Shown here one piece after another: positions 16,074-24,903 of a stretch of DNA of 64,000 bases. The stretch is from assembly GCF_030864005.1 (NCBI RefSeq), contig NZ_CP132976.1, positions 5,394,001 to 5,458,000 on the forward strand. The letters are read 5' to 3'. The position numbers were made by a program, and so were the translations under genes. The notes under the pieces are model-generated. The model had not been told where the DNA came from. It ran no database searches and saw nothing but the letters and a program-made list of their open reading frames with translations. Source of the DNA: Achromobacter seleniivolatilans. Its GTDB lineage: Bacteria; Pseudomonadota; Gammaproteobacteria; Burkholderiales; Burkholderiaceae_B. Numbering within the stretch: the first letter of the stretch is position 1; the number at the start of each line of letters is the position of its first letter.

Positions 16074-17696
16074 ATGAACGACGAGGCACGGGGCGCTGTC
16101 CCTGACCGCCAGGCATGCGTGTTGCGCTATTTGCTGGAAGCTCAGGCAAAAAAGATACCCAACAGAATCTTTGTCCGTTTCCATAAAGGTCCCTCTTGGA
16201 CTTACGCGCAGACGCTGGCACAGGTACGCCGGCGTGCTGCCACGCTGCGGCAAGAGGGCGTGAAGCAGGGCGATCGCGTGCTGTGCTGGATGGGCAACGG
16301 CCCCGAGCTGCTGGCCAACTGGTTTGCCATCAACTATCTGGGCGCCGTGTATGTGCCGCTGAATACCGGCCTGCGGGGCAGGCCGCTGGAACATGTGCTG
16401 GAAAACGCGCAGGCATCGCTCATGCTGGCGCACCGGGCGTTGACGGGCCGCTTGCAGGGTCTGGCGCCAGGCGCCTTGAAGCGAATCTTGCTGACCGGAG
16501 AAGGCGAGGCCCCGTCGGCGCTGCCTGCGGGGGTGTCGTTTGCGGCGCTGGCCGATACGTCGAGTGAACCGGCGGCCGACCTGCTCGCCACCGACGCGCC
16601 GATTGAGCCTTGGGATACCCAATCCATCATGTACACGTCGGGCACCACGGGCTTGTCCAAGGGCGTGGTCACGTCATACGTGCAGCTCTACACCATGGGG
16701 CCCGATGCGTTTGACTGCATCACGCCCGAAGACCGCTGCATGATCGCGGGGCCAATATTCCATTGCGGCAGCACGCTGTACGTGTACGCCATGCTGGCCT
16801 ACGGCGGCTCGATCGCCATGGTGCCGGAGTTCCGCACCGCCGAGTTCTGGGATGCCATCCGCGAAACCGAAAGCACGGTGGTGCTGTTGCTGGGCGTGAT
16901 GGCCAATTTCCTGCTCAAGCAGCCGCCGTCGCCGCGTGATCTTGAGCATCCCTTGCGCAAGGTATTCATCGTGCCCTTCGGCGAAGATGCCCCCGCGTTC
17001 AAGACCCGCTTCGGTGTGGACCTGTACACGGTCTACAACATGACCGAGATCGCCAGCCCCCTGAGCGCGGGGCCTGGCCTGACCGAGGCGGGGCGCTGCG
17101 GCAAACCCCGGCCGTGGTTCGAACTACGGGTGGGGGATGCGCAGGACCGCGCTTTGCCCGACGGTGAGGTCGGTGAATTATTGATTCGCTCGCATCGCCC
17201 GTGGGCGCTGTTTTCGGGCTACTACCGCAATCCGGAGGCGACGGCGGCGTCCATGCGCAACGGTTGGTTCCACACGGGCGATGCGTTCCGGCGCGATGGC
17301 GACGGCACGTTCTTCTTCGTGGATCGCTTGAAAGACGTGATACGCCGCCGTGGCGAGAACATCTCGTCATTCGAGCTGGAAGGCGAGATCTGCGCACACC
17401 CGGCCGTGCGCGAGGCGGTGGCCGTGGCGGTGCCCAGCGAGCATGGTGAGGACGAAGTGCTGACCGTGGTCACGCTGGTGGAAGAAGCCGCGCTTGCGCC
17501 CGAGGCGTTGATTGCCTGGCTGGCCGAGCGGGTGCCGCACTACATGGTGCCGAGGTACGTCAGAGTGGTGTTGGAGCTGCCCAAGACCGCCAGCGGCAAG
17601 CTGCAAAAGCATGTGTTGCGGACCGAGGGCCTGGCAGAAGGCACATGGGACCGCGACGCTGCGGGTATACGTCTGCGCCGCGAACGGCTGGGCTGA
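16074..17696 (+). CDS. acyl-CoA synthetase (AMP-forming ligase)
   Basis: 540 residues, ANL superfamily. The AMP/ATP-binding P-loop MYTSGTTGLSKG is at about 186-197, the adenine motif is VYNMTEIASP, the hinge GDAFRRDGDGTFFFVDRLKD is present, and the C-terminal catalytic Lys lies in PKTASGKLQKH. It activates a carboxylic acid to acyl-CoA through an acyl-adenylate in the cytoplasm, the entry step of the catabolic cluster. It resembles the CaiC/crotonobetaine-ligase-like branch; the actual acid is unknown. RBS GAGGAGA precedes the ATG. Divergent from the hydratase and downstream of operator copy 1. Confidence 0.9.
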   Translation: MNDEARGAVPDRQACVLRYLLEAQAKKIPNRIFVRFHKGPSWTYAQTLAQVRRRAATLRQEGVKQGDRVLCWMGNGPELLANWFAINYLGAVYVPLNTGLRGRPLEHVLENAQASLMLAHRALTGRLQGLAPGALKRILLTGEGEAPSALPAGVSFAALADTSSEPAADLLATDAPIEPWDTQSIMYTSGTTGLSKGVVTSYVQLYTMGPDAFDCITPEDRCMIAGPIFHCGSTLYVYAMLAYGGSIAMVPEFRTAEFWDAIRETESTVVLLLGVMANFLLKQPPSPRDLEHPLRKVFIVPFGEDAPAFKTRFGVDLYTVYNMTEIASPLSAGPGLTEAGRCGKPRPWFELRVGDAQDRALPDGEVGELLIRSHRPWALFSGYYRNPEATAASMRNGWFHTGDAFRRDGDGTFFFVDRLKDVIRRRGENISSFELEGEICAHPAVREAVAVAVPSEHGEDEVLTVVTLVEEAALAPEALIAWLAERVPHYMVPRYVRVVLELPKTASGKLQKHVLRTEGLAEGTWDRDAAGIRLRRERLG

Positions 17697-17728
17697 CGGT
17701 GACGCCCTGGCCCCAAGCGCCCGTGCCG

Positions 17729-18370
17729 TCAGGCGCGGGTGCCCAGGCCGGCGATGATGGTGTGCACGACCTTGGACGCCAGGATTTCGCGGTCGTCGCG
17801 GGTTTCGCCCAGCCGGGGCCGATACCAGACAGCAAGCCAGTTGATGGCGCCCAACGCGGCCTTGATGGCCACGGACACATCATCGATGGCCAGCGAGCCG
17901 TCTTCCACGCCTTCATACGCCACGCGCTTGAACAGCGCTTCGAAGTCATCGCGGATGGTCATCAGTTCGGCCAGCGTCTGGCGCTGCGCGGGCGTGGTCG
18001 CGCCCAGCCTGTGCATGTGCACGCCCTGGACCACAACGGTCTCGAACGCCAGGTTCTCCATCATCGACAGCGCGTGATGCTTGAGCATCAGTGCGAGGCG
18101 CTGGGCGGCCGGACCCTTCTCTTTCATGACGGGGCGCACGGCTTCGAAGTTGCGCCGCATGCCCTCGCGGTGCACATCAAAGAACAGGTCGGTCTTGGAG
18201 CGGTAATAGTGATAGACGCGGCCTTTGGTAGCGCCAAGGCGGCGTGCCACGTCGTCGATGCTGGATGCGTGGAAACCTTGCTCCATGAAGCACTCAGCCG
18301 CCGCGGTCAGCAGTTCAATATTCCCCATGCCGTCATCGCGCGCAGCCGTCACCGTAGGTTCCCCCTTCAT
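17729..18370 (-). CDS. TetR/AcrR-family transcriptional regulator
   Basis: 213 residues from ATG 18370, which has GGAG eight bases upstream; the longer frame begins with TTG. The N-terminal HTH is clear: FMEQGFHASSIDDVARRLG, TKGRVYHYYRSKTDLFFDV. The C-terminal ligand domain matches regulators of fatty-acid-type catabolism, which release DNA on binding an acyl-CoA. It is convergent with the acyl-CoA ligase and divergent from the MaoC gene. Two near-identical 19-bp sites, one in its own upstream region (18506) and one before the ligase (15918), are the probable operators, so it should repress both arms and itself. Confidence 0.85.
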   Translation of the reverse strand: MKGEPTVTAARDDGMGNIELLTAAAECFMEQGFHASSIDDVARRLGATKGRVYHYYRSKTDLFFDVHREGMRRNFEAVRPVMKEKGPAAQRLALMLKHHALSMMENLAFETVVVQGVHMHRLGATTPAQRQTLAELMTIRDDFEALFKRVAYEGVEDGSLAIDDVSVAIKAALGAINWLAVWYRPRLGETRDDREILASKVVHTIIAGLGTRA

Positions 18371-18505
18371 GCGTCTTTCTCCATTTTTCCATCGCAGCAA
18401 AGCGCCAGTTTAGCCAATTACCAATGCAGACAACGTCTGCGCGAGCGTGCGTCCGTCGGATAGTTCAGGCCATTCACGACCTGTACAAACCGCAAAACCG
18501 AAGTT

Positions 18506-18524
18506 TATACTACTTGGTATGTTG
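18506..18524. promoter_or_regulatory. putative TetR operator, copy 2
   Basis: TATACTACTTGGTATGTTG, matching copy 1 at 15918 except for the central three bases. It lies between the TetR gene (start 18370, minus) and the MaoC-like gene (18590, plus), placed for autoregulation and control of the 18590-24426 operon. Confidence 0.7.
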
Positions 18525-18589
18525 TGGCGTCCAAGAACGGTTTTCTTCCCCCCCCGCCGCCACTCAACCTGACAACGACGCCCCTATCC

Positions 18590-19078
18590 ATGACTCCAGA
18601 CGCTCTACGCGCTATGCCCAGTCCGCAATCCCTGGCCGATCAGGTCTCGCAGGAAATCGGTGTGTCGGCATGGACCACGATTTCGCAGGCGCAGGTGGAC
18701 CTCTTCGCGGACGCCACCGATGACCATCAATTCATTCATGTCGATCCTGAGCGCGCCCTGCGGGAAAGCGCCTTCGGCGGACCCATCGCGCATGGCTTTC
18801 TGTCGCTGTCCTTGTTGACCGCTCTGAGCCAGGACGTCCTGCCCACGTTCGAAGGCGCCATCGGCATCAACTACGGTTTCGACAAAGTCCGGTTTCTGAC
18901 GCCCGTGCCCGTGGGCGCGAAAGTGCGCGGCCGCTTTGTCCTAAGCGAGTTCACGCCGCGCAATGCGCGTGAATTCACCACCCGCTATGCAGTAACCGTC
19001 GAGATTGAGGGCGCGGCGCGGCCCGCACTGGTTGCCGACTGGATCACTATGACCATTCTTCAAGGATCAGCAACATGA
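18590..19078 (+). CDS. MaoC-family hydratase
   Basis: 162 residues from ATG 18590; a GTG at 18524 is in frame but overlaps the operator, and another ATG at 18614 is possible. No start has a good RBS. Hot-dog fold with the hydratase-2 signature: FADATDDHQFIHVDPERA (catalytic Asp and His) and FGGPIAHGFLSLSL. It adds water to a trans-2-enoyl-CoA to give the (R)-3-hydroxyacyl-CoA. Its stop overlaps the next gene by 4 bp (ATGA). With the SDR that follows it resembles the split halves of peroxisomal multifunctional enzyme type 2. Confidence 0.9.
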   Translation: MTPDALRAMPSPQSLADQVSQEIGVSAWTTISQAQVDLFADATDDHQFIHVDPERALRESAFGGPIAHGFLSLSLLTALSQDVLPTFEGAIGINYGFDKVRFLTPVPVGAKVRGRFVLSEFTPRNAREFTTRYAVTVEIEGAARPALVADWITMTILQGSAT

Positions 19079-19947
19079 GCATTCGCTTCGATGAACGCGT
19101 CGCCATTGTGACCGGCGCAGGCCAGGGCCTGGGCAGAAGTCACGCCTTGCAGCTTGCCGCGCGCGGTTGCCGGGTCGTGGTGAACGACTTTGGCGGCGCG
19201 CAGGCCGTTGTGGATGAGATCGTTGCCGCCGGTGGGCAGGCCATCGCAAATGACGCCAATGTGTGCGATGGCGCACAGGTGGATGCGATGGCTGCACAGG
19301 CAATGGACGCCTGGGGCCGCGTGGATATTCTGATCAACAACGCTGGCATCCTGCGCGACAAAACCTTCGCCAAGATGAGCGCGGGCGATTTCAACGCTGT
19401 CGTGGACGTGCATCTGCTGGGGTCCGCGAATTGCGCGCGGGCGGTGTGGCCCATCATGCGCGAGCAGCGTTACGGCCGCATTCTGATGACCACGTCCACG
19501 TCGGGCATGTACGGCAACTTCGGTCAGTCGAACTACGGCGCGGCGAAGGCGGGCGTGATCGGCCTGATGAACGTGCTGCATCTGGAAGGCCAGCGCAACG
19601 GCATTCACGTGAATGCGCTCGTGCCCACGGCCGCAACCCGGATGACGGCGGAGATGTTCGACGCCTATGCGTTGCGTGCGTTGGACCCGGCGTATGTCAC
19701 CCCTGCCGCGTTGTTCCTGGTGCATGAAGCAGCCCCCAGCCGCACCGCCTTGCTGGCTGGCGCGGGCACCTATGCGCGCCTGGCCATCGTCGAAAGTGAA
19801 GGCGTGTATTTTCCGGAAGGCGAGCGCACGCCCGAGAGCATTGCGAAGCACTTTGACGAGATCGCCAGCCTGGACAACTTTATCGAACCCGGAGAAGGAC
19901 TCGCGCATGTGGCCCGCATCCTGAAACGCGCACAGGAGGCCGCATGA
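19075..19947 (+). CDS. SDR-family (R)-3-hydroxyacyl-CoA dehydrogenase-like protein
   Basis: 290 residues. Classical SDR: cofactor motif TGAGQGLGRSHA (about residues 14-25), NNAG at about 90, and the active-site set Ser, YGAAK with Tyr and Lys (about 150-160). The sequence RVVVNDFGG resembles the dehydrogenase part of multifunctional enzyme type 2, so NAD-linked oxidation of a 3-hydroxyacyl-CoA is the likely reaction. Starts inside the stop of the MaoC gene and ends with a 4-bp overlap with the thioesterase, showing tight operon structure. Confidence 0.85.
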   Translation: MSIRFDERVAIVTGAGQGLGRSHALQLAARGCRVVVNDFGGAQAVVDEIVAAGGQAIANDANVCDGAQVDAMAAQAMDAWGRVDILINNAGILRDKTFAKMSAGDFNAVVDVHLLGSANCARAVWPIMREQRYGRILMTTSTSGMYGNFGQSNYGAAKAGVIGLMNVLHLEGQRNGIHVNALVPTAATRMTAEMFDAYALRALDPAYVTPAALFLVHEAAPSRTALLAGAGTYARLAIVESEGVYFPEGERTPESIAKHFDEIASLDNFIEPGEGLAHVARILKRAQEAA

Positions 19948-20408
19948 CTGCGTCTGCCAATGCACCGCGCGCGGCTCCAACCACGCGGGGCGATTATCCC
20001 CGTCTGTTGCCGATGACGACCCGGCTGCGCGATACCGACGTCTACGGCCACATGAATAACGTCGTCTACAACGAGTATTTCGATACCGCGGTCAATCAGA
20101 CCTTGATTGAACTTGGCGTGCTGGACCTGCGGGCAAGCGACGTGATCGGTCTGGTGGTGCATAGCCAGACTTCCTATTTTCGCCCGGTCGCGTTTCCGGA
20201 CACGGTTGTTGTAGGCGTAAGGGTGGGGCGTTTGGGGCGCACCAGCGTCACCTATGAATACGCGTTGTTCCGGGGCGATGACGACAGCGCTGCCGCACAA
20301 GGCAGTTTCACGCATGCCTACGTAGACCGCGCAAGCAATCAACCGGTTGAGTTGCCGCAGGCGCTGCGCGGCGCGCTGGAACCGTTGCTGCGAGCCAGCG
20401 CGAACTGA
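19944..20408 (+). CDS. acyl-CoA thioesterase, 4-hydroxybenzoyl-CoA thioesterase type
   Basis: 154 residues, hot-dog fold. The signature RLRDTDVYGHMNNVVYNEYFD contains the catalytic Asp and the conserved GHMNN. It hydrolyses acyl-CoA to free acid plus CoA in the cytoplasm, and may recycle CoA from intermediates that stall in this pathway. It overlaps the preceding SDR by 4 bp; the next gene starts 75 bp on with its own strong RBS. Confidence 0.85.
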   Translation: MTASANAPRAAPTTRGDYPRLLPMTTRLRDTDVYGHMNNVVYNEYFDTAVNQTLIELGVLDLRASDVIGLVVHSQTSYFRPVAFPDTVVVGVRVGRLGRTSVTYEYALFRGDDDSAAAQGSFTHAYVDRASNQPVELPQALRGALEPLLRASAN

Positions 20409-20482
20409 TCGCGACCCCCTTGCATGCCCCGGAGCCGTAGAGCCCGGGCAAGCCATTCAAGCGCATCCCACGAGGAGACATC

Positions 20483-21607
20483 ATGCGCATCAAAGCCGCC
20501 ATGTTGCGGGCATCAGGCGCCGCTGCGCCCTACGCGCAGTCCCGTCCGTTGGAAATTACCGAGATCGACTTGCGGGCGCCGGGGTATGGCGAAGTCACGG
20601 TGCGGATCAAAGCCGCCGGGCTGTGCCATTCCGATCTGTCGGTCATCAATGGCGACCGCCAGCGGCCGCTGCCCATGGTGTTGGGCCATGAGGCCGCAGG
20701 CGTGGTCGAGGCGTTGGGCGAGGGCGTGCGGGATCTGGCCGTGGGGGATCACGTTGTCATGGTCTTTGTGCCCAGTTGCGGCTGCTGCCTGCCGTGCGCG
20801 GGCGGCAGACCCGCCTTGTGCGAACCAGGTGCGGCGGCGAACGGCGCGGGAACTTTGTTGCGGGGTGATCGCAGGCTGTATTTGGGCGCCCACGCCGTTA
20901 ATCATCACTTGGGGGTATCCGCCTTTGCGGAGTGCGCCACGGTGTCTCGTGAATCTTGCGTCAAGGTGGACCCGTCGCTGTCGTTCGAGCATGCCGCATT
21001 GTTCGGTTGTGCTGTGCTGACGGGCATGGGCGCAGTGGTCAACACCGCGCGCGTGCCGCCTGGAGCGTCTGTCGCGGTGGTGGGTCTGGGCGGTGTGGGG
21101 CTGTGTTCGGTCATGGGCGCACAGGTGTCGGGCGCGCGCCAGATCGTGGCTGTGGATTTATCGGATGACAAATTGCGCACGGCGCGCGAACTCGGTGCCA
21201 CGCATTGCGTCAACGCTTCCGATCCTGACGCGGTGGAGCAAATCCGCGCATTGACTCAGGGCGGCGCCGAGTTTGTGTTTGAACTTGCGGGGTCTATTCC
21301 GGCACTGGAACTGGCCTACAAGGCGACGGCGCGGGGCGGTATGACGGTGACGGGCGGCTTGCCGCCGCCTGACCGGCACCTGTCGCTGCAAGCCGTGAAT
21401 CTGGTGGCCGAAGAACGCACCTTGAAGGGGTCATACATCGGCACCTGCGTGCCCAAGCGCGACATTCCCAACTTTGTCTCGCTCTTCCAGTCCGGCCGCC
21501 TGCCGGTCGATAAATTGCTGACGCACCGGCTCGCGCTGGACGAGATCAATACCGGCTTTGACCGTTTGCGTGACGGGTCCGCCATTCGTCAGGTCGTGCT
21601 GTTCTGA
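20483..21607 (+). CDS. zinc-dependent alcohol dehydrogenase (MDR family)
   Basis: 374 residues. Catalytic zinc ligands in GLCHSDLSV (Cys) and GHEAAG (His, Glu); the structural zinc site is CGCCLPCAGGRPALC; Rossmann motif VVGLGGVGLCSVMGA near residue 195. It resembles the class III/benzyl alcohol type that oxidises primary alcohols with NAD. RBS GAGGAGA lies 8 bases before ATG. Followed after 19 bp by an aldehyde dehydrogenase, so the pair probably converts an alcohol to the acid that the acyl-CoA ligase then activates. Confidence 0.9.
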   Translation: MRIKAAMLRASGAAAPYAQSRPLEITEIDLRAPGYGEVTVRIKAAGLCHSDLSVINGDRQRPLPMVLGHEAAGVVEALGEGVRDLAVGDHVVMVFVPSCGCCLPCAGGRPALCEPGAAANGAGTLLRGDRRLYLGAHAVNHHLGVSAFAECATVSRESCVKVDPSLSFEHAALFGCAVLTGMGAVVNTARVPPGASVAVVGLGGVGLCSVMGAQVSGARQIVAVDLSDDKLRTARELGATHCVNASDPDAVEQIRALTQGGAEFVFELAGSIPALELAYKATARGGMTVTGGLPPPDRHLSLQAVNLVAEERTLKGSYIGTCVPKRDIPNFVSLFQSGRLPVDKLLTHRLALDEINTGFDRLRDGSAIRQVVLF

Positions 21608-21626
21608 AACCTGATCAGGAGCGATT

Positions 21627-23204
21627 GTGATCGACCACACCCTGCCTCGTGTCACGTACTCGAACATCCATACCGATTTCTCTGCGGTGCATGACTTGCT
21701 GGATCAGCGCTTGCCCGACTTTGAGTCGCGCATGCTGGGTCAGGATTTCAGCCATCGTTTTGAAGGTCGGCCAGTTGCTGGCGAAGTGCTGCAAGAGGTT
21801 TATTCGCCCATCGACCACTGGCTGATGGTGGGACGCTTTCCCAGCGCAGACGGGGACGTGATCGAACAGGCCGTAAGCTGCGCGCGCCGCACGCAGCCCG
21901 CCTGGGCCGCGCAAGGCTGGGCGCAGCGCATTACCGTGTTGCGCCGGTTGGCCATGGTGCTGTCTGAGCGCAAGTACGACTTTGCGATGGCGGCCGTGAT
22001 CGAGATCGGCAAGTCGCGTCTGGAAGCGCTGGGCGAGGCAGAGGAATCAGTGGATCTGATCCGCTACTACTGCGATCAGGCCGAACGCAGTGACGGCTAC
22101 CGCCAGCCCTTGGCGCGCGCCTTCGACAATGAAAGCACGCATGACGTTCTGCGGCCCTATGGCGTATTTGCGGTAATCGCGCCCTTCAATTTTCCGCTGG
22201 CGCTATCCGTGAACATGGTCTGCGCGGCGCTGCTGGCGGGCAATACCGTCGTGTATAAACCGTCGCCCCGCGCATCTCTGACAGGTGCTTTGCTGCTGAA
22301 TGCCTGCGACGCGGCCGGGGTGCCAGCAGGCGGCGTCAACGGCGTGTTTGGCGGTGCGCAAACGGGCGCCGCATTGATGCGGCATTCCGGCATCGATGGT
22401 TACGCGTTTACTGGCAGCCATGAAGTTGGCATGGACTTGCTTCAGAGCGTGGCAGCGGGCCGTCACGCCCGCCCGGTCATTGCCGAAATGGGCGGCAAGA
22501 ACCCGGCCTACATTGCTGCCAGCGCAGAGGTGGGTGTGGCGGTTCAAGGCGTGTTGCGGTCGGCGTTTGGCTTGCAAGGGCAGAAATGTTCGGCGGGCTC
22601 GAAAGTCTATGCACACGTCTCGGTTCACGACGAGGTTGTCGAGCGCCTGCGTGTGGCAGCAGAGTCCCTTAATGTGGGCGATCCACGTGACCGCCGCGTC
22701 TTCATGGGGCCGCTGATTGACGAAGCCGCATGGCGGCGCTACCGCACAGCATGTGAAGAGGCTGGTGCGGACGGGCGGCTTGTTTCGGGTGGCGGCCGGC
22801 TGAACGCGGGCGAACTTGCCTATGGCTATTACGTGCAGCCGGCCATCGCAACGGGTCTGCCGCCCAATCACAGACTGAACCGCAAAGAACTATTTCTACC
22901 TTTCGTCAGCGTGCAGCCGTTCACCAGTTTGCAAGCCGCAATCGACGATGGCAATGCCATCGACTATGGCCTGACGGCGGGTTGCTATGCGCAGGACCCA
23001 GATGAGATCGATCTGTTTCTGAATCGCGCCGAAGCGGGCGCGCTGTATGTGAATCGGGCCAGCGGCGCGACCACCGGCGCCTGGCCGGGCATCCAGACAT
23101 TCTGTGGCTGGAAAGGGTCGGGGCTGACCGGAAAAGGCGGTCTGGGGCCGTACTACGTCACGCAATTCGCACGAGAACAAAGCCACACCATCTGGCATCG
23201 CTAA
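21627..23204 (+). CDS. aldehyde dehydrogenase, 1-pyrroline-5-carboxylate dehydrogenase-like
   Basis: 525 residues from GTG 21627 with CAGGAG upstream. ALDH features: [19 protein letters not shown] NAD site near 180, the general-base Glu in [11 protein letters not shown] and the nucleophile Cys in [12 protein letters not shown]. It is longer than typical ALDHs because of an N-terminal extension as in P5C dehydrogenases and PutA. It oxidises an aldehyde to the acid with NAD(P). Placement after the alcohol dehydrogenase suggests oxidation of that product rather than proline metabolism. Confidence 0.88.
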   Translation: MIDHTLPRVTYSNIHTDFSAVHDLLDQRLPDFESRMLGQDFSHRFEGRPVAGEVLQEVYSPIDHWLMVGRFPSADGDVIEQAVSCARRTQPAWAAQGWAQRITVLRRLAMVLSERKYDFAMAAVIEIGKSRLEALGEAEESVDLIRYYCDQAERSDGYRQPLARAFDNESTHDVLRPYGVFAVIAPFNFPLALSVNMVCAALLAGNTVVYKPSPRASLTGALLLNACDAAGVPAGGVNGVFGGAQTGAALMRHSGIDGYAFTGSHEVGMDLLQSVAAGRHARPVIAEMGGKNPAYIAASAEVGVAVQGVLRSAFGLQGQKCSAGSKVYAHVSVHDEVVERLRVAAESLNVGDPRDRRVFMGPLIDEAAWRRYRTACEEAGADGRLVSGGGRLNAGELAYGYYVQPAIATGLPPNHRLNRKELFLPFVSVQPFTSLQAAIDDGNAIDYGLTAGCYAQDPDEIDLFLNRAEAGALYVNRASGATTGAWPGIQTFCGWKGSGLTGKGGLGPYYVTQFAREQSHTIWHR

Positions 23205-23220
23205 GGCACAAGGAATCAAC

Positions 23221-24426
23221 ATGAGAGAAGCCGTTATCGTTTCTACCGCCCGCACGCCGATAGGCCGGGCGTATCGTGGCGCATTCAACGACACCACCGC
23301 GCCCACGCTGGGCGGTCACGCGATTTCGCACGCGGTGGCACGCGCGGGGTTGACCCCGGGCGAGGTAGAAGACGTCATCCTGGGCGCTGCCTTGCAGCAA
23401 GGCACCACACACATGAACGTGGCGCGGCAGGCGGCCTTGCGCGCGGGATTGCCAGCGCAGGTTGCCGCCATGACCTTGGATCGCCAATGCGCGTCCGGGC
23501 TGATGGCGATTGCGACTGCGGCGCGGCAGGTCACGCAGGAAGGCATGGATATTGTGGTGGCAGGCGGGCTGGAATCCATTTCGCTGGTGCAGAACAGCAG
23601 CATGAATCGGAATCGCTGGTTCGACGCTGATCTGATGCGCGAACAGCCTGAAATCTTCATGAGCATGCTGGAAACCGCCGAGATCGTGGCTGATCGCTAT
23701 GGCGTCTCGCGCGCCGCGCAAGATGCGTATGCGCTGCGGTCGCAACAGCGCACGGCGGCGGCCCAGGCGAGAGGGGCATTCAACGACGAGATCGTGCCGA
23801 TCACCGTGGTCATGCAGCACACGGACCGCGCAACGGGCGAGACCTCGGCAAAGACGGTGACGCTGGACCGCGATGAGGGCAATCGGCCCGACACGTCGTT
23901 GGATAGCCTGGCGCGGTTGCAACCGGTCTTCAAGGATGGGCAGCGCCTGGCGCTGGGCCAGCACATCACTGCAGGCAACTCTTCACAGTTGTCGGACGGC
24001 GCATCGGCCTGCGTCATCATGGAGGCAGAGCAGGCGCGGCGGCGCGGTCTGACGCCTTTAGGCGTGTACCGCGGCATGGCCGTGGCCGGTTGCGGACCCG
24101 AAGAAATGGGCATCGGCCCCATTCACGCGGTGCCGCGGCTGCTGGCGCGTCACGGGCTTGCGGTCGGTGATATCGGCCTTTGGGAACTGAATGAAGCGTT
24201 CGCGTGCCAGGTGCTGGTTTGCCGCGATCAACTCGGCATACCGGAAGATCGCTTGAACGTGAACGGCGGAGCCATTTCGATTGGCCACCCTTATGGGATG
24301 TCTGGCGCCCGCATGGCAGGGCACGCTTTGATCGAAGGCCGCCGGCGCGGCGTGCGCTATGCCGTCGTCACGATGTGCGTGGGCGGTGGCATGGGCGCGG
24401 CCGGGCTATTCGAAATCACGGCCTAG
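23221..24426 (+). CDS. acetyl-CoA acyltransferase (thiolase)
   Basis: 401 residues. All thiolase signatures are present: nucleophile Cys in [12 protein letters not shown] (about 89), NEAF (about 324), [16 protein letters not shown] with the catalytic His, and [14 protein letters not shown] with the second Cys. It cleaves 3-ketoacyl-CoA to acetyl-CoA and a shorter acyl-CoA, the last step of beta-oxidation. RBS AAGGAA; 16 bp after the aldehyde dehydrogenase, last gene of the TetR-linked operon. Confidence 0.92.
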   Translation: MREAVIVSTARTPIGRAYRGAFNDTTAPTLGGHAISHAVARAGLTPGEVEDVILGAALQQGTTHMNVARQAALRAGLPAQVAAMTLDRQCASGLMAIATAARQVTQEGMDIVVAGGLESISLVQNSSMNRNRWFDADLMREQPEIFMSMLETAEIVADRYGVSRAAQDAYALRSQQRTAAAQARGAFNDEIVPITVVMQHTDRATGETSAKTVTLDRDEGNRPDTSLDSLARLQPVFKDGQRLALGQHITAGNSSQLSDGASACVIMEAEQARRRGLTPLGVYRGMAVAGCGPEEMGIGPIHAVPRLLARHGLAVGDIGLWELNEAFACQVLVCRDQLGIPEDRLNVNGGAISIGHPYGMSGARMAGHALIEGRRRGVRYAVVTMCVGGGMGAAGLFEITA

Positions 24427-24432
24427 GCGCCG

Positions 24433-24822
24433 CTATTTCGCAGTGTTCTCATCATCAATGGTCAGGCCGCCGCTCTTCATGATGCCTTGGGCGATCTCTT
24501 CGGCGGATTTGCCGGCAAAGCCATGCTCGCCGGCAGTGATGCGAAAGCTGTCGCCTTCCAACGGGCTCATCACCGTGGCGGATGACAGCAGCACGCCGTT
24601 TGAGCGCAGCTGCACGCGTTTACCGATGCGTTCGCGGGTGAAGTCGGCCAAGGCTTTGCGGCTGTCGGGCTGTAGTTCAATGTCCACGACGCGGGCCGAA
24701 GTGGCCGCGTCGCTGCTTGCGGTTGCGCTCGCAGCATGTAGCGTAATGCTTTCGGCGTAAGCGGCCAGCGGCAGCATCAAGGTGATGGCGGCTGTGCAGA
24801 CTAGGCGCTTCATTGACGGCAT
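24433..24822 (-). CDS. small secreted protein with SecD/F P1-head-like domain
   Basis: 129 residues from ATG 24822, chosen for AAGGAG six bases upstream. Signal peptide MPSMKRLVCTAAITLMLPLAAYA, then about 105 residues. The segment RIGKRVQLRSNGVLLSSATV followed by GEHGFAGKSAEEIAQGIMKSGGL resembles the head subdomain of the SecD periplasmic P1 domain, here as a stand-alone protein without membrane helices. Function unknown; presumably periplasmic. Convergent with the thiolase (6 bp apart) and 81 bp downstream of the caspase gene on the same strand, so it may belong to that transcript. Confidence 0.65.
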   Translation of the reverse strand: MPSMKRLVCTAAITLMLPLAAYAESITLHAASATASSDAATSARVVDIELQPDSRKALADFTRERIGKRVQLRSNGVLLSSATVMSPLEGDSFRITAGEHGFAGKSAEEIAQGIMKSGGLTIDDENTAK

Positions 24823-24903
24823 GCGGATCTCCTTCAGGTAGGGCGACAACTCCATCCTACCCGATGCGCAGACGGCCCCTGGGGGAAATCGGGGCCTGAC
24901 TCA

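Noticed and set aside
17697..17728. Terminator between convergent ligase and TetR genes
   Set aside because: No stable stem with T-run found in the short gap.
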